A DNA stretch of 64,000 nt from Methanosarcina sp. KYL-1 (lineage in GTDB: Archaea; Halobacteriota; Methanosarcinia; Methanosarcinales; Methanosarcinaceae): NCBI RefSeq assembly GCF_024372725.1, contig NZ_VOUA01000001.1, forward strand, positions 62,001 to 126,000. Direction: 5' to 3'. The notes under the pieces were generated by a model, which saw only the letters and a list, made by a program, of their open reading frames with translations, was not told the origin of the DNA and made no database searches. Position numbers and translations under genes: made by a program. Shown here in pieces: positions 24,805 through 31,771 of the stretch. Each line of letters opens with the position of its first letter. The stretch's first letter is position 1.

Positions 24805-26049
24805 TTGTCAGAAATAGTAAACAAATCTTGCGGTTTAGATATCCACAAAAGTTTTTTCATCGCCACAATTCTTAGCCGATCTGATGAAAAACAACAATTC
24901 CGCCTTAACAGAGATGATGATGGAATTTTAACTCTTAAAAACATAGTTCTCTCCGAAAAATGTGATGTTGTTGCATGTGAATCAACAAACGACTTTTGGG
25001 TTCCAATCCATGATTTACTGACAAAACATGTACGTGTTATAGTCGGAAATGCACGTGATATGAAGGCATTTACACACAGAAAGACGGATAAGATTGACTC
25101 TGAGTTCATTGCAAAACTCGCATTGAATGGGATGATTCAGCCTTCAAGAGTCTTTACAAAAGAGCATAGGGACTTTCGTTCGTTGGTTCGTCGTCGTCAT
25201 AAATTTGTTGGGAAGAGAACTGATATTAAAAATGAAGCTCATTCTATTCTCTCATCTGAAATGATACCTCTTAAAGGTATACTTTCAGACATTTTTGGGA
25301 AAAGCGGAAAAAAGATATTATCAGGAATTACTTCTGGCAAGAACCTTGATGACATTATAGCAGGCTTGCCCGCAAATGTCCGCAAAAAAAGCGATCAGAT
25401 AAGAGAAGTTCTTGACAGAGAAATCTCCCAAAGCGCTATGATAAGACTTCAGTCATGTCTAAATCTAATACAACAATTTGATGATGAAATCAAAAAATTA
25501 GAGACACATATTTTCAATTATGTTTACAGCAAGCATGAACATGAAATGAAAATTTTGATGTCTATGCCAGGTATTGGTGAACTTAGCGCAGCCACTTTAA
25601 TTGCTGAAATCAGCGATTTCAGTGATTTTCCATCGGGAGATAAACTTGCTTCATGGCTTGGAATTGTTCCAAATGTGCATCAATCGGCGGATAAATACTA
25701 CAGTGGAAGAATAACCAAGAGAGGTTCAAAAGTAGCTCGATGGATTCTAACCCAAATTGCTCAGGCAGCGGCAAGGAAAAATGGTAGCAAGTTAAAAGAG
25801 TTCTTTGACCGGAAGAAAAAGTCGATTGGACATTCAAAAGCAATTATTGCCCTGGCAAGAAAAATGGCAACAATAATGTGGCACCTAATCAAAAAAGATG
25901 AAATGTATGAAGATGAAATGGGTTATGCGAAGGGAGAAATTCTAAGGAGAAAGATTGTTGAGAGTGAACCATTTTCAATTAATGAATGCATCTCAATAAT
26001 CAGTGGAATTTCCGCCATTGTGTATAAAAAAGAGGGTGATGGAACTTGA
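24805..26049 (+). CDS. IS110-family DEDD transposase
   Basis: A 414-residue recombinase started by TTG at 24805, with GGAG nine bases upstream. The N-terminal DEDD domain shows GLDIHKSFFIA (first Asp), VVACESTNDFWVP (Glu) and KTDKIDSEFIAKLA (Asp, Asp). The C-terminal Tnp20 domain has MPGIGELSAATLIAEI and LASWLGIVPNVHQSADKYYSGRITKRGSKVARWIL, including the catalytic Ser of KRGS. No stop or frameshift interrupts it, so the element may still be active. The family moves through a noncoding bridge RNA and makes no long target duplication. Confidence 0.95.
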   Translation: MSEIVNKSCGLDIHKSFFIATILSRSDEKQQFRLNRDDDGILTLKNIVLSEKCDVVACESTNDFWVPIHDLLTKHVRVIVGNARDMKAFTHRKTDKIDSEFIAKLALNGMIQPSRVFTKEHRDFRSLVRRRHKFVGKRTDIKNEAHSILSSEMIPLKGILSDIFGKSGKKILSGITSGKNLDDIIAGLPANVRKKSDQIREVLDREISQSAMIRLQSCLNLIQQFDDEIKKLETHIFNYVYSKHEHEMKILMSMPGIGELSAATLIAEISDFSDFPSGDKLASWLGIVPNVHQSADKYYSGRITKRGSKVARWILTQIAQAAARKNGSKLKEFFDRKKKSIGHSKAIIALARKMATIMWHLIKKDEMYEDEMGYAKGEILRRKIVESEPFSINECISIISGISAIVYKKEGDGT

Positions 26050-26229
26050 AGATGTAGCAACATTCCGGACCCTGATCATTCAAATTTATGGGGCAAAAAC
26101 CCCATATAAACTTCTAATATCACCACGAATTCTTAGAGAGGGTCCTGATAGTGAAATGGATGGCACTTTCATGCCAAATGAAATAAAGATGAAGCCCAAA
26201 GCTTCACCTTTCAAGTTTATTCTATAATT

Positions 26230-26441
26230 TTATTCCTGTTTTCTCGCCATCTTCTTCGTGGCAAGCTTCTCGATAATCCCCAGGCTGACCTCGCCGCCTA
26301 CGCTCAGCTTCCCGCTGGCAACTGCGCTTTCCAGAAGGTGCTGTCCGACAAGGGTGCGGACTACAAGGGTGGTGTAGCCGTCGGGGCTTCCCACTGCGCC
26401 TGCGGAGATGTCGGCTTTGAGAGCGGCAAATACAGTTTCAT
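26230..26441 (-). pseudogene. Truncated 3' end of the glutamate-synthase F420 subunit gene, copy 2
   Basis: The minus strand encodes ALKADISAGAVGSPDGYTTL and continues LVVRTLVGQHLLESAVASG, ending IIEKLATKKMARKQE, nearly identical to the end of the 28473-29507 product. Matching stops at about 26441, as in the first scar, and passes into cassette promoter DNA. A methionine-started frame through it extends to 26475 by chance. It is closer to the intact gene than copy 1. Confidence 0.88.
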
Positions 26442-26508
26442 GATCTTGTTTTTTATTTGGTAAATCTGGCGGCAATAGTGGTCAGGTATATAATATTTCT
26501 GTTCAAAC

Positions 26509-26610
26509 TATCAAACTGTTTGTCATATAAAGTAATATTATTGGAAAAAATGATTATAAATATTGCCTCATTCCTGATAGTTTGATGGTTTGGCCCGAAA
26601 ACTTATACAG
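26509..26610 (+). promoter_or_regulatory. Promoter and operator-like repeats, cassette C
   Basis: TATCAAACT near 26509 and GATAGTTTGATGGTTTGG at 26576 form the same inverted pattern as in cassette B. AAAACTTATACA at 26598-26609 is the TATA candidate, again 25-30 bases before the leader. Confidence 0.6.
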
Positions 26611-26630
26611 TTCTGGTTAAAAGTAATTTA

Positions 26631-26760
26631 TGGAGTTCAAACGAACTTTCCAGAGCCAATTTGAACTCCACATTGCCCGGAGGCAAAGAAGTGTTAGCTT
26701 TGAAAGTACTTAAGGTTTGCTTGATTCTGCCTCGGGAACAAATGTACGAGGTAAAAATAA
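26631..26760 (+). promoter_or_regulatory. Structured 5' leader C (candidate RNA switch)
   Basis: First hairpin perfect over 11 bp (26631-26641 with 26660-26670). GAGGCA (26680-26685) pairs with TGCCTC (26728-26733). The overlapping CCTCG (26730-26734) pairs with CGAGG (26747-26751), which holds the Shine-Dalgarno nine bases before the ATG. The conserved linker GTGTTAGCTTTG and ACTTAAGGTTTGC is present. Confidence 0.7.
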
Positions 26761-27723
26761 ATGGTAACAAAAAGTAAATCAGGAATAGGAGCGCTGCTTT
26801 TCTCAATGTTGCTAATTGGTATGATGGTATTTGTGCCGGTGGTGAGCGCCTCTTTTGAAAAAGCAAATGAACAACAGATGCCAGAAAAAGTAAAAGAATG
26901 GATTGAAGAAAATACGGTGGATGAAGCAACAAAAATTTGGAGAGGAGAACAAGCTGAACAATGGATGCAAGATCATACTATATATGTAACATCAACTACA
27001 ACTTACAAATACTGTAATGGGCAACTTGAAATAAAAGAAGTTTATACGAGTAAAGATCCGGAAAATAAAGCTAAAATTAATGATTTTACAAAAACAAGTA
27101 AAATCCCAATAAGCACGAAAGATAAAATCACGACTTTAAATGGTGAGTCCTTCACTCTTGAGGAAGGAAACAAGAAAGTTCTCGTGACTGAAAAAGCAGT
27201 AGTAATAACAAGCCAAACTGATCCATATCCCTGGTGGGATTATGGATATCAATATCCACAATGGACATGGTCAGAAGATAATGGACAATATGCCAGAGAA
27301 GACCCAATAAATCTTGCGTGGGAATGTACAAATCTCAATACTGTAAAGTCTGTGATTTTAGACCATGGATGGAAGGATAACATTTTCGAATATACTTATT
27401 ATGTGTCAGATCCAGTATATGGCTGGATTGAAGATGATGGTGTTGCCACTGACGAGGAACGTTATTTTGGTGGTTATCACACAAGGTTATTTGAATTGAA
27501 TAATGGAGATGTCGTGGGTGGTGCTCATCATGATGATCCATTCCCTCATGAAGCAGATGAATTTGAAACTGCTGAAGATGTTGTTGCTGAGTTCTTTGAC
27601 GGCAATGTGAATAACTGGTGGGTATTATATGACCATCGAGAGCTTGATAATGAAGTAGGAACTCCCAACATAGAACCATGGAATGATGGAAAAGCCACTT
27701 GTATATATAACGTAGGAAGTTAA
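26761..27723 (+). CDS. Secreted protein of unknown family, cassette C
   Basis: A 320-residue exported protein. The signal peptide (SGIGALLFSMLLIGMMVFVPVVSA) resembles those of the cassette A and B proteases, but the mature sequence does not. It has an acidic/Lys-rich helical start (MPEKVKEWIEENTVDEATKI), a middle beta region, and a Trp/Tyr/Asp-rich C-terminal part with YPWWDYGYQYPQWTW and GGAHHDDPFPHEADEFETAED. The His/Asp cluster could bind metal, but no HExxH is present. I do not recognise the family. It occupies the same position as the proteases, under the same leader. Confidence 0.75.
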   Translation: MVTKSKSGIGALLFSMLLIGMMVFVPVVSASFEKANEQQMPEKVKEWIEENTVDEATKIWRGEQAEQWMQDHTIYVTSTTTYKYCNGQLEIKEVYTSKDPENKAKINDFTKTSKIPISTKDKITTLNGESFTLEEGNKKVLVTEKAVVITSQTDPYPWWDYGYQYPQWTWSEDNGQYAREDPINLAWECTNLNTVKSVILDHGWKDNIFEYTYYVSDPVYGWIEDDGVATDEERYFGGYHTRLFELNNGDVVGGAHHDDPFPHEADEFETAEDVVAEFFDGNVNNWWVLYDHRELDNEVGTPNIEPWNDGKATCIYNVGS

Positions 27724-27741
27724 GTAATCAACGTACTACAA

Positions 27742-28245
27742 ATGTATATCAAACGGAAGGTGACGGAAAAATCACCTTCCTTACTTTTAGGGGGTTTAAA
27801 CATTAATTTTAAAAGAAAATTAGTTCAGCCTTTGATAATCTCTTTTATAGTTGTTTTCATTGTAGTTGGTCTTGAAACTGTAGATCTGTATAGGATGTTT
27901 GGAACTTATGGGGAGAGATTTGAGACCGTTGTTAATTTACTTATTTTTCCTGTAACTCCGATTATTTATGGATGGATTGTAAAAGATAAGATCGGGGCAG
28001 TTATAGTTGGAGCAGTCCCAATTTTCATTATTTTGTTTTTTGGAAATTTATTTTTTGGAAATCTGATCTATACCAACGGTCTCAGTATCAGCCGGTTTTT
28101 TACTATTCTTCTCTATGCGGTAAGTTTGGCAACTCTTGGTAGTTTAGCCGGATATTTTGCATCAAAGAAAGAATTTAAGTACCTTGTTATCTCTATTTTT
28201 TTTGGAATAGTGTGGATTTCAGTTTTCTTCAGTGGAATCGATTGA
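27742..28245 (+). CDS. Four-helix membrane protein, cassette C
   Basis: A membrane protein of up to 167 residues with about four hydrophobic segments (LIISFIVVFIVVGLETV, LLIFPVTPIIYGWIV, AVIVGAVPIFIILFFGNLFFG, FFTILLYAVSLATLGSLAGYF) and a closing helix. It is unrelated to the companions in A and B. The only ATG (27742) lies before the hairpin and has no Shine-Dalgarno; GGGGG at 27790-27794 suggests initiation further on, at a non-ATG codon near 27803, by analogy with cassette A. The function is unknown. Its position implies partnership with the cassette C secreted protein. Confidence 0.6.
   Translation: MYIKRKVTEKSPSLLLGGLNINFKRKLVQPLIISFIVVFIVVGLETVDLYRMFGTYGERFETVVNLLIFPVTPIIYGWIVKDKIGAVIVGAVPIFIILFFGNLFFGNLIYTNGLSISRFFTILLYAVSLATLGSLAGYFASKKEFKYLVISIFFGIVWISVFFSGID
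27755..27780 (+). promoter_or_regulatory. Intergenic hairpin C
   Basis: GGAAGGTGA and TCACCTTCC form a perfect 9-bp stem with an 8-base loop, then TTACTTTTAGGGGG. The GGGGG after it resembles the Shine-Dalgarno of the cassette A companion gene. Confidence 0.65.
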
Positions 28246-28364
28246 TCTTAAAGTCAATCTGATTATATAATTTGAAGATTTAGCTAGGAAAACCTCTGAA
28301 GAGCTGATTAAAAGAAGAGCTGATTAAAAGTATCGAAGTTAAAGATAGTTATGGTACTGTACTT

Positions 28365-28448
28365 GCAAGAAGGGCCGTCCACCTTCGGTATCCGGCACAA
28401 GAATGAAATAAAGATGAAGCCCGAAGCTTCACCTTTCAAGTTTTCTGT
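28365..28448 (+). repeat. Dispersed hairpin element copy 3 joined to duplication border
   Basis: GCAAGAAGGGCCGTCCACC with TTCGGTATCCGGCACAAG repeats the hairpin of 16745 and 24268, and passes directly into AATGAAATAAAGATGAAGCC, the border sequence found after cassettes A and B. Confidence 0.7.
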
Positions 28449-28472
28449 AAGTTAATTTCTGTTTTGCAAGTT

Positions 28473-29507
28473 TTATTTCTGCTTCCGCTCGAGCTTCTTT
28501 GTGGCCAGCTTCTCGATAATCCCCAGGCTGACCTCGCCGCCTACGCTCAGCTTCCCGCTGGCAACTGCGCTTTCCAGAAGGTGCTGTCCGACAAGGGTGC
28601 GGACGATCAGGGTGGTGTAGCCGTCAGGGCTTCCAACTGCGCCTGCGGAGATGTCGGCTTTGAGGGCTGTAAAGTCCGTGCAGACGTGGCAGCCGGGGCG
28701 GACGGTGTCCTCAAGCTCGGCAAGTGGGATCACATACTGGGTCCCGTTGTCGAGGGTGATTTCGAGCTTGCCCTTGACGTCGATGCGGCAGACTTTCATG
28801 GGTTCGAGGGCGTACTCGCTTTTCAGCTTGCCTGCAATCAGCTTTTCGTAGTCGAAGCTTTCGGTACAGAAGAGCCCGAGCACGAAGCGGATGGATTTCT
28901 TGTAGGGGCTGACAAGCTGGTGGTCGGACTCAAGCATCTTGCGGACTGCCTGGACGACACAGGGGACTCCCACAACTGCAATGTTCCTGTACTTCCGGGT
29001 CACAACGGCTTCCTTAAGCGCCGAGACCAGGGGGACCCACCAGTTGTAGCGGCTTCCGGCCTGTCCAATGAGGGCTTCGCTCCTGGTGATTACCATGGAG
29101 TGCGGCTTAAGGGTCCAGGGGTCTTCGGTGACCGTGACCACTGCGTCCACAAGGCCGGTGTCCAGGGCGTTTGCAAGGATTGCTGTAACGGCTCCTCCGC
29201 TCTGCTTTCTCGGGATGTCGAATTCTGCCTTTCCGGCAGTGATCTCCAGGTAGTCCCCGAGCAGGCTTGAAGGCTGTTCATCGAGCCTCGGGCAGACCTC
29301 GTAGCAGGCCCCGCAGGGCACGTCATCAACGGCGGCTTTGCAGTAGCCGTTGCTCTTCGGGGTTGCGGAATCGCCGCCGGTTTCGAAGTACAGGGCGTCA
29401 GCAGGGCAGACTGCAATGCAGGCCCCACAGCCTGAGCAGAGGCCGGTGTCCCAGACTTTTGATTTAAGGTCAAGGTAAGTCTTGCTTATTGGTTTCTTTT
29501 CTGCCAT
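28473..29507 (-). CDS. F420-type (FrhB/FpoF-like) subunit linked to glutamate synthase
   Basis: A 344-residue protein of the F420 hydrogenase/dehydrogenase beta-subunit family. The N-terminus has a [4Fe-4S] ferredoxin motif, CSGCGACIAVCPADAL, and a second, incomplete Cys set, CGACYEVCP. The FrhB core follows: KQSGGAVTAILANAL, VGVPCVVQAVRKM, GLFCTESFDYEKL and CTDFTALKADISAGAVG. It binds FAD and oxidises or reduces F420. It is the last of four genes with the split glutamate synthase, 6 bases after the GXGXG subunit, so it probably feeds F420H2 electrons to glutamate synthesis; such enzymes have been proposed for methanogens. Its 3' end is copied twice in the island to the left. Confidence 0.85.
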   Translation of the reverse strand: MAEKKPISKTYLDLKSKVWDTGLCSGCGACIAVCPADALYFETGGDSATPKSNGYCKAAVDDVPCGACYEVCPRLDEQPSSLLGDYLEITAGKAEFDIPRKQSGGAVTAILANALDTGLVDAVVTVTEDPWTLKPHSMVITRSEALIGQAGSRYNWWVPLVSALKEAVVTRKYRNIAVVGVPCVVQAVRKMLESDHQLVSPYKKSIRFVLGLFCTESFDYEKLIAGKLKSEYALEPMKVCRIDVKGKLEITLDNGTQYVIPLAELEDTVRPGCHVCTDFTALKADISAGAVGSPDGYTTLIVRTLVGQHLLESAVASGKLSVGGEVSLGIIEKLATKKLERKQK

Positions 29508-29513
29508 CTCTGA

Positions 29514-30257
29514 TCACTCCCAGACGTATTTGCTTGCAAAAGGCCGGCTGCTTGCAGGTCCGATCCTTGTGTAGTTGGTGTCCAGGAACTCTGCGGGGTC
29601 ATACCCGAACTGCTCGCAGAAGCTCTTTATGGTCGGGGCGATGCGTTCCAGGTCAGCTTCCGTAAACTCGAATTTCTTGGCTCCGACTCCGAGCAGGTAG
29701 TCATCCACTTCCCCGCGTATGATGATTTCTCCGCCGTGGATCCCGCTGCCTATGCCCCTGTCGGTCATGGTTTTTTCCTTTCCGATTCCGAGCACCAGCA
29801 CAAGGCCTCCTGCCATGTACTCCCCAAGGAAAGAGTGGGCTGTCCCGCCTATGACAAGTATGGGCCTGGCTTCCACTTCATACTGCTTCATGTGAATGCC
29901 GCCGCGGTACCCGATGTTATTCTTAATGAAGACCTTTCCTCCCCTCATCCCGTGGGCTACGGCATCTCCTGCACTCCCGTGAATTACGAGCATGCCGCTG
30001 TCCATGGTGTTTCCGGGAGCGTGTTCAGCGTTCCCTTTTATTATGCAGGTGGGCCCGCTCATGAACATCCCCAGGTCTCCTCCGGGGACTCCGTTGATTA
30101 TGATGCGGACATTGCCCCTTAACCCGTCTCCGATAAAGCGCTGCCCGAGCACGTTGTCGAGGACGATCTCCTCGGCTCCTTCCGCAACTGCAGCCCTTAT
30201 CTTCTGGTTTAAGGGGGTGTAGTGCATGCCTTTAGCGTCAATTCTTACCGTCTTCAT
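29514..30257 (-). CDS. Glutamate synthase GXGXG-domain subunit
   Basis: A 247-residue subunit made of the right-handed beta-helix GXGXG domain that forms the C-terminal part of bacterial GltB. Repeats with Gly spacing are visible: DNVLGQRFIGDGLRGNVRIIINGVPGGDLGMFM, GMRGGKVFIKNNIGYRGGIHM and GTAHSFLGEYMAGGLVLVLG. It is structural and helps tie the amidotransferase to the FMN domain. In archaea these domains are separate genes, as here. It begins two bases after the large subunit. Confidence 0.92.
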   Translation of the reverse strand: MKTVRIDAKGMHYTPLNQKIRAAVAEGAEEIVLDNVLGQRFIGDGLRGNVRIIINGVPGGDLGMFMSGPTCIIKGNAEHAPGNTMDSGMLVIHGSAGDAVAHGMRGGKVFIKNNIGYRGGIHMKQYEVEARPILVIGGTAHSFLGEYMAGGLVLVLGIGKEKTMTDRGIGSGIHGGEIIIRGEVDDYLLGVGAKKFEFTEADLERIAPTIKSFCEQFGYDPAEFLDTNYTRIGPASSRPFASKYVWE

Positions 30258-30259
30258 GT

Positions 30260-31771
30260 TCAGGCCCCCGCCGGGAGTACGTCCAGGATTTTAAGCATTC
30301 CTTCGTCCAGCATGTATCCGCGCAGGCGGTCCCTGTTTCCGCGCAGGCTTTCGATACTGTTGATGCCTGCAGCACCCATAAGTTCGCTGAGTTCCAGGGT
30401 CCAGCCGTGTATCAGGTTTGAGACCTGTGCTGCTCCAGCTTCGGGGTCAATCCTGCTCACAAGGTCAGGGCGCTGGGTAGCAATGCCCCAGGGGCAGAGG
30501 TTCCTGTAACAGTTGCCGCAGACCCTGCATCCCAGAGCGACCAGGGCTGCAGTCCCGACATAGACCGCGTCCGCCCCAAGGGCAATGGACTTTGCAAGGT
30601 CGGCGCTGTTCCTGATGCCGCCGCTTGCGATGATTGAGATTTCGTTCCTTACGCCCTGGTCCCTGAGTTTCTGGTCAACGCTTGCGATTGCAGCTTCGAT
30701 GGGGATTCCCACATGGTCCCTGAAGACCTTGGGGGCTGCTCCGGTCCCTCCGCGGAACCCGTCAATGACCACTGCGTCTGCAGAGGAACGGGCAATGCCT
30801 GCGGCGATGGGAGCCACATTGTGCACGGCTGCAATCTTCACAAAGACCGGCTTCTTCCATTCGGTAGCTTCTTTCAGGCTCCTGATTAGCTGGACCAGGT
30901 CTTCGATGCTGTAAATGTCGTGGTGCGGGGCCGGGCTGATTGCGTCACTGCCCAGGGGAATCATACGGGTCTTGGAGACTTCTTCGTTTACCTTTTCTCC
31001 GGGGAGGTGGCCTCCTATGCCCGGCTTTGCTCCCTGTCCGATCTTGATCTCAATAGCAGCGCCTCTTTCCAGGTAGTCGATGTTCACACCGAAGCGGCCT
31101 GAAGCGACCTGGACGATCATGTGGTCCTGGTAGGGGTAAAGCGCCTTGTGCAGCCCTCCTTCCCCGGTTCCCATGAAGGTCCCGGTTTCGGCTACGGCTT
31201 TTGCCATGCTGAGCTGGGAGTTCAGGCTGATGGCTCCGAAACTCATGTGCCCGATCATTATCGGGGTGTCGAGCTTCAGGTTGGGGGCAAGTTTTGTTTC
31301 CAGCTCGACGTCTCCACTCTCGGTTTTCCTGAAATTGAGCTTTGAAGGCTTCTTCCCGATGTAGGTCCTGAGCTCCATGGGTTCTCTCAGGGGGTCGATA
31401 CTGGGGTTTGTGACCTGGCAGGCGTCCAGGAGGAGCCGGTCGTAGATGATTGGAAGGTCTCTGGCGTTTCCCATCCCTGAAAGGATGATCTTTCCGCTGC
31501 GGGCCTGGTTGATGATATCTTCCCTGGCTTCCCGGGTCCAGACGGGGTGGGAACGGTAGTCTACGGGTTTTTCCGTAAGGGTGATTGCGTCCCTCGGGCA
31601 CATTGCAACACAGCGGAGGCAGGCCGTACATTTCCTGGATTCGATCAGGATCTTGTCGCCTTCTCTTCTGTATACGCCGTAGGAACAGTTTTCAATGCAG
31701 CGGCCGCAGTCCATGCACTGGTCGCGGTCGATGCTGACTTTGAATTTTGGGGGTACGCTTCCGAGCGTCAT
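30260..31771 (-). CDS. gltB: Archaeal glutamate synthase large subunit (FMN domain with ferredoxin)
   Basis: A 503-residue subunit. Two [4Fe-4S] motifs come first (CMDCGRCIENCSYGVY near residue 15 and CTACLRCVAMCPRDAI near 47), followed by the FMN-binding TIM barrel of glutamate synthase: PIMIGHMSFGAISLNSQLS, GQGAKPGIGGHLPGEKV, SPAPHHDIYSIEDL, DGFRGGTGAAPKVFRDHVG and IIASGGIRNSADLAKSIALGADAVYVG. The [3Fe-4S] region CRVCGNCYRNLCPWGIAT lies near residue 410. It makes glutamate from 2-oxoglutarate and ammonia delivered by the amidotransferase subunit. The start overlaps the upstream gene by four bases. Confidence 0.95.
   Translation of the reverse strand: MTLGSVPPKFKVSIDRDQCMDCGRCIENCSYGVYRREGDKILIESRKCTACLRCVAMCPRDAITLTEKPVDYRSHPVWTREAREDIINQARSGKIILSGMGNARDLPIIYDRLLLDACQVTNPSIDPLREPMELRTYIGKKPSKLNFRKTESGDVELETKLAPNLKLDTPIMIGHMSFGAISLNSQLSMAKAVAETGTFMGTGEGGLHKALYPYQDHMIVQVASGRFGVNIDYLERGAAIEIKIGQGAKPGIGGHLPGEKVNEEVSKTRMIPLGSDAISPAPHHDIYSIEDLVQLIRSLKEATEWKKPVFVKIAAVHNVAPIAAGIARSSADAVVIDGFRGGTGAAPKVFRDHVGIPIEAAIASVDQKLRDQGVRNEISIIASGGIRNSADLAKSIALGADAVYVGTAALVALGCRVCGNCYRNLCPWGIATQRPDLVSRIDPEAGAAQVSNLIHGWTLELSELMGAAGINSIESLRGNRDRLRGYMLDEGMLKILDVLPAGA

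Larger units (their letters stand above)
24501..26175 (+). mobile_element. IS110-family insertion sequence
   Basis: A ~1.68 kb element inside cassette B. Comparison with cassette A shows that it interrupts sequence otherwise continuous from the PGF-CTERM remnant to the AATGAAATAAAG border. CATGCC occurs at both edges (24495-24500 and 26170-26175), and ATGAAAGTGC at 24507-24516 is inverted at 26163-26172. It holds one DEDD transposase gene and a ~300-base noncoding left end. The exact ends are an estimate. Confidence 0.7.

Noticed and set aside
26442-26475. Methionine start for the second scar ORF
   Set aside because: The first ~11 residues come from cassette promoter DNA and have no match to the intact gene, so this is a scar and not a gene.
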